Source: Craspedostauros australis (lineage: Eukaryota > Bacillariophyta > Bacillariophyceae > Mastogloiales > Achnanthaceae). From it: a DNA stretch of 64,000 bases. Below, piece by piece: positions 24,259-38,100 of the stretch. The notes below the pieces were generated by a model, which was given only the letters and a program-made list of their open reading frames with translations, searched no databases and had not been told where the DNA came from. Every line of letters begins with the position of its first letter. Positions within the stretch are counted from its first letter, which is position 1. Made by a program: the position numbers and the translations under genes. The DNA is taken from the NCBI GenBank assembly GCA_026770025.1, contig JAMXDE010000004.1, positions 1,798,001-1,862,000 of the forward strand, read 5' to 3'.

Positions 24259-27200
24259 TCGTAGCTCGTCGTGTGTTGGTGTGATAGAGGTTGGCGCACT
24301 TGAGGAGATTGCACCCGACACAACAGGACGACGAGCTGGGCCCTCTCCCACCAAGATCCAAATCGGCGCTGGTATTCGCTGTCAAATATAAGGTCTGTCC
24401 CTCTTTCGAAAAGATGTTGTGCGTCATCGAGAAGAAATGATTGGTCGCTGAAAATTCAAACAGGTTGGTGGAGAACACCTCTCGCCGACACGTGATCTGA
24501 AATCAGAAATTTGGGACCAAAAATTGATGAAGCCAGGCCTTTGTTCTCGTCCAAAACGTGAAATACGTTGAGAACAAGAAAATCACACTTGTTTGGAAAC
24601 AGGAAAGCACACGAAACTGCGTTCGATTCGGAAGAATCAAGAGATTGACACCGAAACAAGAAGCCAAGCGCAAAGCAGATGAACAACGGCCAGAAGCCAA
24701 CGATGGCCATGAACAGCAGCAGAACAGAGAACAAAGCATTGTGAAAGTCAAGCTGGGCATCAAGATCTGGATTACCCACCAACCCACAACTATGGATTTT
24801 GACAACTGATCCACAGTCCAGACGAAGCAGAAGCCTCAGTATGCATGCTGCCACTTCACAATCCTCAACATGTTTTCGCACCCAACCACCTCACCCACGC
24901 GAAATGTGAGTGTGTCAATGATGGACACGACTGGAAATCAACCTGAAGCACGACTGGCGATTCCGAACCCCATTTGCCCCTTCACGTCCGCATGCGCAAC
25001 GTTTTTAGTTGTAGATTAGTGCGAAAAATATAAACTTTTTAACTACAGGGCCCAGGAGCTTGTAACTTCACACATATACTCTCTACAATATAATAGGATG
25101 ATATAGGTAATAAAATAAAAAATCCGCATTTGTATACTATCGTATCCTGAATGGGGTCATAAGGAGAGTCACTTGTGATCGTGCAAAGATGATCACGAGG
25201 ATGAATCTCCCGCCCGAGAGCGCAATCCCAAACGGTTTTGGTGTCATTCCACCACCAAGCAGCACAAGTACTATAAGTGATGGCGACGAAACACTTCGTG
25301 CAGAGTACAAGAACTGAAGGGGTCGCTGATCCCTGGTGGGCCGTTGTACCGAAGATGGGCTTCCCATGCACGCTTGCTCTCCCAGATGGTAAGAGAGGTC
25401 TCGGCGTCGCGCAATCAGCGAATCCAGTGAAGAGCGATGATGGTGGAGCAAACAGAGCAATCGTTCGAAATCATGGATGGATCGGTACCACTGCCATCCC
25501 ACCATCGGCGGTGGCGTTCTTTTTCATCAACAAACGACATTGGCGCGACATGGAAACCTTCCAATCAGCGTCGGATGCCAGCTGGGGCCATGGTGGCACC
25601 AACTCAACCAACGCCAACAAGGGGAAATGGTTGCCAGAAAGAAAAAAAATGGGAACAAACGAGAAATCAACATCGCGATCGTTGCAAAGCAATAACCATG
25701 GTTGAGATTAGACGGCAAATCGAGGCCACGCGCATCATTCGCATCATGAGCGTGCATACTCGTACAATTGTGCACCAGAACACGGCTTTCGGATCAATTT
25801 GAAAGGAGGTAATTCCAAAAATCAGCACCAAAGCGCGATCGTCTCCACATGCGCAATGCCGTCACGGCTCCGCTCGTACCAACACCTCCGGTTACATCCT
25901 CGCACGAGCTTTCGCACGCGACACCACTGATACACCCTCCCCCAACGAAACACTTGATGGTGGCGACTTCATTTGTTGTCAGATACGAGCGCTTGGGCCT
26001 CTCTTGTCTATCTCGTACACTACGTTCGAGTGTTTCGTCCGGGGTGAGAAACATCTGCAAGGTCCTGTACGTCTCTCGTGGATATACTTGTGCGCGTGTG
26101 TCCATGGCACAGGCTTGGTGATGACGGCGTGTGCGGTGGCAGCTGGTATGGGACGTGTGCGACGAAGTTCAACTTGTCCACGAGCGACAGCCTCCTAACA
26201 TTGCCCGAGCATTCTTGGTTTCAACACCAGCGCAATCTACTTTGCGCAGCTTCATCCATCCACCCATCCATCCACTTGTCCACCCCATCACCACATGGGA
26301 ACCGCGGTAAATACGTTTTTGGCGTCGTTTTCCAATGGGACTGCCTTATTAGTCCATTTAGTCCGTGCGCTTGGCATCACAAAACGCAAAGGTACTACTG
26401 TAGACGTGTGATCGACGTCCCGTGGGAGAGGCTATGAACACTAGGAGCTGCTTCTGTTGCCATTGATTGCCCAGTGCAGGACAGCTCGACAGGGCTTAGC
26501 CAGCGTCTGCGCCATCAATTTTTGGCTGGATGTCTTTGGACATGTTGCCACCAACCGTGTTGAGGCCAATCGCCCAGGTACGCGCTTTCTGGGCTTGATC
26601 TTCGTTGTGCAGTCTTGCTTCAACAGCGGAAACAGTGAGCGCAACCACGAACGCAGGTAGAGGGCAAAGCCTCGCGCGTACTCTGTGGTACAGGAAGCAC
26701 ATCTGTCCTGACCAGAATAGCCTCCGAGTGCGAGCAGACACATCCCGCTCGCCGAATGTGACACGACACGTTCCGTTTGCAAACTGAGGCAAGGGCGATA
26801 GAAAGAGAAGGTGGATGGAGTTGCGTGAACTTCGAAGCGGTATTCTCCAGTACGATGATTGATGCACGGGGCTGCTTGGCTGTCCAAATGTCCGAAAGCA
26901 ATTTCTTCATCTTGATGAGAACGAGTGCTTTGTCCTACAGCAACAGGAGATGGCGGAACAACTATGCCTTCTATGACGTCACAATGCATGAGGAGTCGTC
27001 ATGTGAGTCCACACCACGATCCATGCGATTAATTGTTTGATTGCGCAGATAACACGCAAGGTTAGTAGCGTCACATGACTCGAAATGACACAGTGAGCGT
27101 CCACCAGCGCGAACGATGATGCAGATCGCATCGGCCTTCACGTCGCTTTTGTAGTCACTGATGTGGGAGCAGGTCATTCCCGCACGTCGCCCGATCAGTT

Positions 27201-28451
27201 GTCACCTCGAGTCTGACTCACACGAATGGGGAGAAGTTCTCTTTTCGCACAGCCTGGTTGGGGAAACGTCAGCACATCATCTGGACCGAACAAGCACAGG
27301 AAGCTGCCGGCATTCGTCGTCCACAGAAGAGTTGGGCCACGGCTATACGCCATGCGAGACAAGTCGAACTTGTGATCATTATTTATCAGCCATGAATGCG
27401 TCAACTTCTTGTTTGTGGTGCACGATGCGAGCGACATGTCAGAAACGAGGGGCTCTCTTCCCTCACGCGGAACAGTTCACCTCAACATAGCCCCTCCTCC
27501 AGGATCACTTGTTTTGTGTTGGGTGTTCGAAGAGATGCGCAGCGTGCGATGGTTGTGTTCGAAGTACTGCTTCGCGAGAGACACCCAGTCATTGCTTTCG
27601 CTCCTGCCAGTTTTCCTATCTTCGAGGCACATGGCTTTGAGACACCAAGCTAGACATGCGATAGCACGTGTATGCAACCACACAGATTGCGAGATAGATT
27701 GGCAACATCTTCATTTGCGCTCATTGACATCGTTGCTAGACGTGAAGAGTTGAGGTAATACTTCTGAAAACTGTACATGCATGTTCATGTCTGACTATTC
27801 AAACAACGGTAGCCTATCCTGAACGTGGATTGGCCTGACTGATGATGCACGTTTGATGGTGCTCGAATTGAGGGGTACCCGGTAGCAGACATCTTCGTGG
27901 TTGTTCTTCCGCTGGCGAGGTTGACCACTGCATGATCGTGACGATCGACCGCGGTGTGGACTGATACGACAATCTATTCTAGGTTATCCGCATCCCCCAG
28001 GCGGTGTTTGTCCGTTGAGTCATTGAGAGTCACGCTTAGTACCTGGGAATGATAGCGCGTTCTTCGTCTCGGATTTCCAGCGAACACGAGCGCTTTCGGC
28101 ACATGTGAGTATCATGATACTATGCCCCAACACAGATGAGGAGCGGTGAAACTACAGTGACCGACGTGGCGAACGCACCCGCACATCGAAGAGGGAGGGG
28201 CAATACATGGGGGAGAACACGCTCCAGTGTCCAAGCCCTGTCGGATCGGTGTTCTTCCGAAGTTTCGCACTCGCGAACGCGCATTGGCACTCGCGTAACC
28301 GTCACTGAGTATGTGAAATGAAATGCGTTGGTAGCGACATGGTCACGACACAGGATAGACGTGGGATCCCTATGAACACGCCTTGGACACGACATGGACG
28401 TGCGACAAGCACGACATGGACATGCGACAGACACGACAGAGGACCGGATCG

Positions 28452-28497
28452 ACGAGCAAGGGGACGCGCAAGTGACGAGCAAGGGGACGTCCAAGTG
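28452..28497 (+). repeat. 23-bp minisatellite, two units
   Basis: Two units of the 23-mer beginning GACGAGCAAGGGGACG lie back to back. The same unit recurs at 28810-28878, about 350 bp away. Confidence 0.8.
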
Positions 28498-28809
28498 ACG
28501 ACCAAATTTCTCGCAATTACCGTGGTTTTGTCGGTGTGACATGTTGCGAAATGGGCCATACTACCATGTCTAGTCTAGTTGTATGTTCAAGGGCGATAGA
28601 GTGCACTTTTCAAAAATAGACTGCATGAATGTAAGCGTACGATCTATACCATGGTAGCACACGTATTTGATCTTGATTGCAACATCATTCTGAAACACAG
28701 TTGACAACAGAGTTTTGCATCGCAGCGTCTCCAGACTGATCACCTACGATACTGTGACATCTCTCTATAAGTAAAGTGCGGTAAGGGACATGTCGATTTT
28801 TCAGGAATC

Positions 28810-28878
28810 GACGAGCAAGGGGACGTGCAAGTGACAAGCAAGGGGACGAGCAAGTGACGAGCAAGGGGACGTGCAAGG
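28810..28878 (+). repeat. 23-bp minisatellite, three units
   Basis: Three units of the same 23-mer as at 28452, with a few substitutions. They are followed by related GACATGAGCACGACGTGAG-type repeats to about 28930. Confidence 0.8.
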
Positions 28879-31338
28879 GACGCGACATGAGCACGACGTG
28901 AGCACGACGTGAACGCGACGTAGACGTGCCTTCGATGTGACATTGGTGCAATGGATACACGACTTGGACGCGACCCTGTCACGACTTGGACACGACATAG
29001 GTACGACTTCGCACACATGGCTGCACGAGGGGCGTTGCGAATGACAGTGACGCTCAACGCATGCGTGCGGAGAAACTAGTGTCCGTTCCGTTGGTCCGTC
29101 TGTTTCGACCCCATAAATAGGCGCCTGTGCTATCCGCGGGAAATACCCCGAGCAATGCACATCGTGACACAAAGAGCTGCAGGGGCATACATGTTGATCG
29201 TGCTTCGCTTCCATCGTTTTGTGTGTGGGACTCAGGCGAACATCGTTCACTTGTTGTGTAACCGCCTTTCGCGTGCTTGCTTCGCGGAGGTGCGCATCCA
29301 GGGAAACGTGCTCTCGCCACGCGCGGTACTACACTGTCGCATGGAGCAAACTGTTACCGTTATCATCTCGATGTGTTCTACCGCGACTCCTCGCAGACGG
29401 ACGCGCGTGATGACATCAGCAATAAACATCACAGTGAATCACATGAACATTGGAGAGTGAAGGTCGTGTCGCATGTGCTGTCCGGCACCCAATTGCAAGA
29501 CCCACAGTCTCATCTGTTCTCTCGCACTTCGCCGCGCAACCAATCATGACCGCTTCTGTCACGGTGAACACAGCGGGCGTGCGCATCACCAAACCAAGAC
29601 AAATTCTGCTCATCTCGTGTGCATTTTGATGTTCGTGTTGCAGTTCCAACCACAGGGGATGATCGTGGCAGCCAGCTCGTTGTGGTGTGGTCTTTGGGGC
29701 GATTTCTGCGTCTTTCGCCAGTGACTCAAACCGAAGTGAGTGCGTCACGAATTTGGATGCGCTGATGCTGGCACTGTGGGGCGCCCTGTGTCTTTGCGCC
29801 AGCTTACTGTGCGGATGGCATCCTCCGCCGCTGCCTCCAACTGACAACAGTCGAATCAAGCACTCGTCATGCACACACCTGAAGCGCATTCAACACAGTC
29901 GCAACACTGACTCGGATTGAACTCTGTGATGGCTTGCCCTCGTTTGATGTTGTTCCTGTGATGCAAGAGACATGCGACGGGTAGGCTGCCCAAACAGATG
30001 CACAGAACACATGATAACTAGCCCATCCCTTGTACTAGCAACAAATAGCTACACTGTCAAAACCACGAAACGTGATGACCGTCGATAGCTTCCTGTGTCT
30101 GTTGAGTTAACGCGTGGTTGGTGTCCTGGTTTGAATAGAGCAAGCAAACAATTGCACTGATGGGGTACACGGGAAAGCGCCATGTTCCGTTGTTTGACGT
30201 TGTAAGTACTATGTTCTGAGTTTGCATGTCGGACGCACTGGACAAGCATCGTGAGGAATGCAACGCGAATTTCGTGCCCTCGTGGCAACACCCCCAAGGA
30301 AGAAGACCGCCAGACACCCACGCTTGCTGAAGAGAGTCCCACTTTGTCATGCGAAAAACCCAGAGAATCACCAACGAGCGCCAGAGCAGCGCGGCCAAAC
30401 AGACGTTGCACAGGGGCGGGCTCACCACCTTCGACAACGGCAGTGACAGGAGCACGACAGTGATCACGCAGTAACGTAGTGCGCATTAATACAGGAACGC
30501 GGAGGAATGGAGCTGCTTCCAGTGCAGAGTGCGACGGTTGATGACGCGAAGTTCAGTAGGCTAGTAGGACAACGGACAGCTTGTAGTTGGAGGAGCGCTC
30601 TGTGGTAATCAACGACGGTGCGAAAAGGAACTGCTCAGACAAGTACGAAAGTTACCTGAGCAAGGGGAGGGGAGAACACGAATGATGATTGCAAATCAGC
30701 CACTTCTTTCCAAAGAGGGAAAGCAATTGTGTGACTGCATCGATGCCGCGTCGTGTCGTGGGTCTGGGAGGGGATGTGTTGGGACAGACACAACAGGGTG
30801 GAACGAGAAAAGGGGACATCATTGGCATGTGCGAACAGTGCGCGACATCGCAACCACGAACACAAATCAGCGCGACGTCATGTCGACATGGGAAAGGCGT
30901 GCTCTAGTAGTCCCATGAGTGCATGACTCGACAGACCCAAAAGCCGCACAACACGCCCCAAGCGTGAACAAAGCAAAAATCGACGCAAAAAGAGACTTTA
31001 CCGCGCTTCCCATGTTTCCCTTTTTGATGGGAAACGCCACCATGTGTTGGAAAGTATCTTGGTGGCGAAACGGTCAGCGACTAGGTCGATCTCCTTGACA
31101 AATGAGGAGGACGGGCAAGCGAACATGCTTGTGCTTGGTGAACATCTACCCCCGTTTTTCTGCGTGTTGATGAGCTCAAACTTATGATCGTGACCTCACC
31201 GCGAACCAATTGGTCACATTGTAGTACCGCAATGTTCGCCATTTGTGAGTTCTCTGTGACATGAAAGCTCGGTTCCAAGAGCACAACTCCTCCCCATGAC
31301 AACCAAGTGACGTGGTGTGTTGGGGACTTGATAGCTTA

Positions 31339-31483
31339 CTATTGGGAAGCAATGCGAAGCGCAGATCTTACATCGCAAGCAAGACCTTCGTGCTCCGCAA
31401 CGAATGAACAATCATCCACAGACGGCTTCGCATTTCTGCCATGACGATCACGTTGGATGTTCCGCTTGTCCAAAGATACCATC
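31339..31483 (+). repeat. Dispersed 145-bp repeat, copy 1
   Basis: Nearly identical to 43795-43939 over exactly 145 bp, same strand, with only a few substitutions. A frame in it reads SHFCHDDHVGCSACPK, with Cys/His spacing like a zinc knuckle, but upstream and downstream coding context differs between copies. Confidence 0.85.
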
Positions 31484-31752
31484 AGTTGGTATTCCGTGTC
31501 TTTTGCACGTTGTCAGGAGGATGGTCTGTCCTTCAACCGGTTTGAGGCCGTTTGATGTTGAGAACAAAGCTGTATCAGACGATAATGTAACTGTAGTAGA
31601 CTCGGAAGTAAGCTGTGAAGATTGTTTCTGATTGCTTGTTTTATGTGTTAAGCTTCTGTTGAGAGGACGATCGAGTAAAAAGGTAGGAGTTCATGCTGTC
31701 GTGCTTCAGCCGTTCTTTGTTGCGCAGCAACATGTCGTGTCGGTTCTGCACA

Positions 31753-32547
31753 TGTCGAGATGTACATGTGAGTATATGTCAAGATGTACGTGTATATGTG
31801 CATCGTTCACCTGTTATTCTCTCATACGCACTTGGACGGTATAACTACATTCGTGTCAATAGCATGCTGTGATTCGTCAGAATTCCAGGGGAAATGGAAC
31901 ACACGAAAATGAGCAAGATTTCTGGAGGAAATTTGCAATCGACGATTCCTGAGAGAATTAGAATATCGTCCGTCCATCCATCAATGGTACCAAGAGAAGC
32001 TCAAGGTACTTCCCAACTAAACCTCAGATGACGATATCATCTGACAGACTCCTGCATCACCAATGGAACGTGACATCTGGAGAGCAGAAGGACACCTACT
32101 GACGTCGACAGGATGTCATCATGTCACCACGTTGACATCTGTCTCCAAGTCAGAGCAGGAGGCGAAGATCCGATGACCCATGAAGATCATGGATACTGAA
32201 GGTGAACTTCAAATGGTAAGTACTCATGGAGTAGAAGCCAGTACTGAATGAACGGAGTGTCGAATGCGGAGCACGCATCGAACACGGAGTATCGTGTAGC
32301 ACGAGCACACAATGTTAAGAGAGAGAGAGAGAGAGAATACAGAGAGGAGCGAGAGAGCATCTTGCGTACCGACTCATAGTCGGAGACGGAATCTACGAAA
32401 CAGATTGAACCACCAAGAGCATCGGACAAGAGAACGGGCGTACACCGAGAGGATCGGAGTAGCCAACTAATGAAATAGCAAACGAACGACTATCAACCAA
32501 CACCATCTTCCACGATCGTAGGTTACCGTGAACAGAACTTGCCAACA
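31753..32547 (+). repeat. Lone copia LTR (subfamily 2), plus orientation
   Basis: A 795-bp LTR in the opposite orientation to the other copies, reading TGTCGAG...CCAACA on the plus strand. It is followed directly by a fragment of a different copia family. The flanking bases (GCACA left, CCCAT right) do not match, so it is not a simple solo LTR with target duplication. Confidence 0.9.
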
Positions 32548-33586
32548 CCCATACATGAAGGTCATCCAGCAAGTCTACACCATCAAAGACATTGGACCAC
32601 CCAAATACAATCTGGGCAACGACGATTCCAGGAATGTGAAAGACAAATGGAGCGTTGGATGTGACAAATACATCGCAAACGTGATGGAGAACATCGAACG
32701 GCAGCATGGAACACTCCATGACCAGTATGTTCCCATGTGGGACAAGGACCATCTGGAAACGGATGACTCCAAACTACTCACACCAGACAAACACCAACAG
32801 TTCCAGCAGCTCATCGGCATGCTGAACTGGGTCATTCAACATGGACGTTTCGACGTCACCTTTGCAACTTCTTCACTCTCTCAATTCACTGCATCACCAC
32901 GGAAAGGACATCTAGCAAGAGCACTCAAGATATGGAGCTATCTCAAGAGTATGTCCACACTCAGAACACAAATCGACTCCAGACCCATGATATTCGACAA
33001 TTTCAACTCGACGCTGTCCAACTCAGAATTGGTGGTGCAAATGAAGGAAGAATACCCTGAGGCACAGGAGGACGTCGACGACTGGTCACCAAAGCCAATC
33101 TATCCGGAGCTGCCAATGTATGCATTCGTCGATGCTGACCATGCGCACGATCTTGTCACACGCCAATCAAACACCGGGATCATCCTTTTCCTCAGCAGGA
33201 CGCCTGTGTACTTCTTGAGCAAGCGGCAGACATGAGTCACAACGTCTACATACGGAGCAGAATTCAACGCGATGCGATCAGTGACAGAAGAAATCATTGC
33301 ACTCCGATACGCACTCTGATCGCTGGGGAGTCCGTGTCCAATCATCGACGGTCACATTCTGCGACAACAATGTGGTGATCTCGAAAACGACGATCGCAGA
33401 CAGCCTATTGCAAAAGAAGCATGTGGCAATATCATTTCACTGAGTCCGTGAGGCTGTGGGAGCTGGGACACTGGTTCCAGTCCACGTCCCATCGGCTCAG
33501 AACTTCGCTGACATGCTCACCAAGGCATTGGTGAGGCCAACACTAACACTTCTTGCCACAAGCCTGTTCTACAGGGGTCCACCTTG
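32548..33586 (+). pseudogene. 3' pol fragment of a second Ty1/copia family
   Basis: The translation shows the RT connection region (YNLGNDDSRNVKDKW, then LIGMLNWVIQHGRFDV) and RNase H (YAFVDADHAHD, SKRQT, STYGAEF, FCDNNVVIS, NFADMLTKAL). The family differs from the element at 13805-21729 in sequence throughout. The frame is broken by TGA at 33233-33235 and 33317-33319, a one-base shift soon after, and TGA at 33441-33443 inside SFH-VREA, where relatives often have Arg. No TAA or TAG falls in the reconstructed frame up to about 33586. The 5' part of the element is absent. Confidence 0.85.
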
Positions 33587-33734
33587 AGATCAATGGGCGT
33601 GACAGCTTTCTCTGTACCTTTTACCTCTCTACTAATCATAATAGTCCATATACTGGTCGGGGGATTGTCTTCGGACAACTCACAATAAAAGAACAAGAGC
33701 TTTGACCAGGGCACACAACAACGGGCCAATACGT

Positions 33735-34800
33735 CTTCAGTAGTTACTTGTGCACTTTGGCAGCAGGGATGGCAATGATGATGAGGCAACAGGTGATGGC
33801 GATCATCTTGAAAGCCCTGCGATTTGGAGACATCAAAGGCACCACGATGTTGCTGGTTGACGCTTCCCTATTGAAGGGCAAGTGGCTGACTCACTGTACG
33901 AGCCCAAGAGCTCGATGGTCTGCAAACATGCTTGGTGTTCCCAACACTCACGAGATTCAATACGAGGATGAGAAAGCTTGGTTAATTGAAGCTTCGAATG
34001 TCACCAATGCCAAAATGGTGGAGGAAGAGGCTTGGGAGTGCTCCGTTGTGAACGAACTTGGCGCGACGGTGAAGGAAGACCACAAGTAGTCACGCCAACC
34101 AGTACCAGTTGATACAAAAAGGCAAAGATGAGGCGTAAAGCCCAGAAGAGTGTGAAACAGAATGAAGCGAATGTATTCAAAACAGCCCTTTGCAACAACC
34201 TCATGGAAACTGCTGGCTCGACGCAATGTGGAAGGATACAACTGCTGCTATGGATCTTCCTCCTGCTACAACACCGGGTTGCGCCGCAAAGAAGACTCGA
34301 TCGTTTGAGCCTATCCTGACTATGTGTTGGCAGAGCTGATCAAAATCTGCGTACTTGCTTGCCATGACTCAAGGAACAGAATAGTGGAGTACGACGCACA
34401 CCGACAACTGATGACGATGGAACGGGTGAGAACAGACTGGCACGCTCAACTACACGTATCACCACTGAGAGTAAAAGCATACCTCACCATGGACTATCTC
34501 AAGTTCAAAAAAGAACAAGAAAAGAAGTCAAAAACCGCTGAAACAACGGAGTGCACAATGGTAAGTGTGGCTGCGAGCACCAGTGCGCAACCAACGCTGC
34601 ACGATTCTGGTTGTGACGAAGAAGAATTTGGACGGTGCAAAGCCAAGGAAGACGAGAATTTGGAGCAAACCCACGATGATTTGCATCTACATGCGGCAAA
34701 ACAAACAGTCGAAAGTGCGGAAACATTGAAGGAAAATGTGGCGTGGAAAATTGTGAATCGTGTCAGAACCAGATTGCAAGCGACAAATAATTCAAAATAG
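33735..34800 (+). pseudogene. Decayed third copy of the DDE-transposase-like family
   Basis: Pieces in different frames align in order with the C-terminal half of the copy at 1-3096: a remnant of the DxHF motif (about 33745), KALRFGDIKGTTMLLVDASL, HEIQYEDE...VVNELG, then a Lys-rich segment and the conserved C-terminal module at 34318-34490. The frame is lost by a shift near 33750, a TAG at 34087-34089 and further shifts near 34120 and 34320. The catalytic Asp motifs upstream are missing, where the copia fragment now lies. The last open piece ends in TAG at 34798-34800. Confidence 0.75.
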
Positions 34801-35184
34801 GAACAGGTGTGACATCATCAGCGAGTTTTGGCGATACCCGGCGAAGTCTAAGGAAGGTCTACAACGGCCGAAGACAAAAACTATTGCAAGGTCTATAACT
34901 TTTGATCCACAACTCTCCCGATTTTTAAATTAAATACCCCTCGACAGAATTTTACGTAGATTCCGAATATGTACTTATTTTGTTAAAGTTTAAGTCACTA
35001 TCAGGCACGACTGCACCTTCGTTCACTCGAGTGGGTCCTATACATCGGGGATGAGCGCAGGTGCGCATAACTCCGTTCGTGCACGTGGGATGTAGGTACC
35101 TTTCATGGGAGCTGCTGTCCCATCAACTCTTTGCGCAGTTTCATTTGTGACGGGACGGGATGGGGGCTCCTCTGATGTGTTTCC
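34801..35184. other. AT-richer spacer before the LRR gene's 3' end
   Basis: No gene is visible. The segment near 34905-34960 is AT-rich and may contain the 3' end of the decayed transposase-like element or the 3' UTR of the LRR gene. Confidence 0.4.
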
Positions 35185-38100
35185 TCAATCACCACTGTAG
35201 AATCCGGGTGTTCTGGTCTGGCAAACGCCCTCTGTTGAATTCCATTGGCACGAGCCGGAGCACTGATGCACAGTCTCTTTCGTGTCGGGATCATGGAAGG
35301 ACGGACACGATTCGCAGGTCGACGCATAGACACCTTTGCCATAAGTATCGCAGGCGACGCAATTTCTGTTGCATTCGGCGTGTTGCGGTATTCGGTACTC
35401 GCATGCCTGGCCGTCGCTGCAACAGCCTGCGCAACAGCTGCATGCCACGCGGGCTGGGTTACCATTGACAAGATCCGGTCTGCAGTCGCTCCACATGTCT
35501 GCCGGGACCGTGCTGTCGCTGCAAAAGATCGGATCCAGGTTGCCAGTGATCCTGGATCCTCCAATGTGGAATTGGAACAGGTTGAACATCTGGGCGAAAG
35601 ACGAGGGAACTGTTCCGCTCAGGCCCGTGTCTGAGAAGAAGCCGTTGACCAGCCTCGTCATCCTCCCCAGTTCGGATGGTAAAGTCCCGTTCAGCTTTGG
35701 CATGTCATGCATTCCCAAAATGACCATGCTCGTGCAATCCCCCAGTTCAGTTGGGATCGTGCCGGAGATCTGATTTTTGAGGAGGTCAAGCTGGGTCAGC
35801 GCCGTGAGGCGCCCGAGCTCTGACGGAATTTCCCCAGAGAGTCGTGTGGAGGGTAGGTACAGTTGCATCAGGTCCGCCAGCAATCCAATTTCTGTTGGGA
35901 TTGATCCGCTGAGGCTGGTTGAGTGGGCTTGGAAAGTAGCCAGGTTGCGCAAGTTGCCGATGTACGACGAAATCGTCCCAGTGATTTTGAAGTTGATGTT
36001 GAAGCATACATTCTGTAGATTGGACAATTGGTAGAAGTCCAACGGGATGGTGCCTTTCATGTTGTTGTCGATGAACATGATGGATTGGACAAAGCCTTCC
36101 GGATCGCAGAAAATACCATATTCTTGGGGTTCCACTTGGTTCCACAGGCAGATGTCCATGTCGGTGAGGAAGTTGGGCTGGTTTCTCCACACGAATCCAT
36201 TCATAGCGCGGTGCATCTTGGAGACGATGTAGCGTTCCAGCAGGTGCGCGGCGTCGGACGGGCCGTTACGCAGCATCAACTCCGCAGTCCGTTGATCGGA
36301 GGTTGACATCCACAGCATGGTTTGATATTCGTCTGATTCTTTGTCCATGAATACCGTTGTGTTGGTGAAGGAAGGCGGCCCCATCAAGGCAGGGCCGATG
36401 ATGCTGACGAGAAGGTCGATGGCCGTTTCCTCAGTCGGAAAACCTGATTCTTCAGTTGTCGGGGAGGTCGGAGACAGTGTTGGCATGATGGTCGGAGATG
36501 AAGTGTTGCTAAATCCCACCTGGTCGTCTGTTTCGTTGTTTCCGACGGCACTGCCGGCACTGCCATTGCTAGCATCTGTGCCCGCGCCTGTGGCAAGGAT
36601 GACAGCTACGACAATTCCGATTGTGCTGAGTAAACAGATGGTAATTGCCACTATCTGCAATTGCCGGCGCTTGCGTTGAGCGACTGCAGCATTTCTGTCT
36701 GACTCGTCGTTGTTCTCGTGGAGGTTTTCACTTCGTCCGTCGGCGAGCATGGTGTTCTCCATATCCACGGCCGTCCCGTCGCTCGCCACCACGATAGCAG
36801 TTTGAAGGTGAGTGTAATCGTATGGCACCCTCGCACTCTGTTGTTGGATTCGAAGCTCTTGCGTGATTTCGTCCCTGAGACCTTCCCGAACCTGATCAAC
36901 GCAAGGCGCCAGCGTCGCCATGATCGGAGCCTTTTGATTTGGATCCGTTGCATCCAGCTGAAGGTCCAAGCCAGGGCTGCTATCGACGCGTCCGTTGCTG
37001 CCGCGATTGGTATTCTCAGAAGCATGGTACGCACCGGAAAGATCATCGGCGATCGTTGTTTGGTCACTGAAGAGGTCTCCCAGGCGGACTCCGCTGGTAG
37101 ATCCGAATTGAATGTAAGAAGATTCTGAAGATGAGCTGTCATGCGACTGGCGCCTTTTCTTAGCGGTACTTCGGATGGGTGAGTTGCTGCCATGGGAAGC
37201 ATCATCGTCGGAGGATATGTTGTGTTGCTTTCGCCGAGGTCGATCAAGCTTGGCTTCATGTCTCTGTTTTCTGTCGTCGGTTGATTGTTGATGAGACGCA
37301 CGTTGCGTTTTCGAGGCGTCTTCCTTTTGGAGGTGAGATTGGATTTGGTTGAAGCGATCGGTTTGCGTGACCTGCTTCCGAGGACGGGTGCGGGAAGATC
37401 GCACCTTGCGGTCAATGCTCTGCATGCCACTGCTGCGTCGTCGTCGTTGCGACCGGGTGATCGAATTTGCTTGGGAGAAGTTGGATTGGAGGCTTGTTGT
37501 AGAGTAGCGACGGCCGTTGATTGACAGCGACCGTGCACTGTGGACGGAATGATTGCGATCGTGACTGCGACCTCGGTTGGGAGGCTGAGAAGGCTCTGGA
37601 TCGATGTGAGCGTCAGTGCGATTGCCGACATGGAAACCCACGGATGGAGTTCGGTTATCAAGCGTCGCTGGCTGGGCACCAGGCTCTGCCAACGTCAGAA
37701 TATTGATGGATGGTGCGGATGATGCGGATGCTGTTGATGTTGGTGTCGATTGCAATGTCGATTCCAGCAAAGAAGGTACCTGGGCAGGGTTGGGCTGTGG
37801 AGTGTCCTGTGTGCTACCCAGCGTGCTTTCAACGGTGCTTTGGACTGTGCTTTCAACGGTGCTTTGGACTGTGCTTTCAACGGTGTCATCCAACGTATTG
37901 ACTGATGGGGTTTCAACGCTCGCTATAGCAACATCACTATCGCCTCCATTGCTGTCGCTGTCGCTGTCAATGTCAATGTCTTCGAATGATCGCTGTGGTA
38001 GTGGTGGTGATGAATTTCCGTGCTCTCTGCTGTTCTCGCTATCGCCATTGGATTCTGATCCCATGACGCCATTTCGCCTGGAATGGTTGCCGCCGCCAGC

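Larger units (their letters stand above)
21730..31752. other. Ten-kilobase region without a convincing gene
   Basis: Six-frame reading gives only scattered frames under about 185 codons, such as 26441-26989 minus and 29416-29889 minus, none with a recognisable domain. The stretch holds small repeats listed separately: a dispersed element at 22198, hairpins at 22636, an LTR tip at 22763, a TTG/CAT microsatellite at 24157, 23-bp minisatellites at 28452 and 28810, and a duplicated 145-bp segment at 31339. Two short hairpins lie close together at about 31030-31070 (a TTTCCC/GGGAAA pair and a CGCCACCA/TGGTGGCG pair). Confidence 0.5.

Noticed and set aside
26441-26989. 182-codon minus-strand ORF as a gene
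   Set aside because: No domain, no compositional support and no homologous copy in the window.
31343-31400. tRNA-like segment in the 145-bp repeat (GGAGCA...TGCTCC-like ends)
   Set aside because: The possible acceptor stem closes only about 50 bases, with no T-loop consensus or anticodon arm of correct size.
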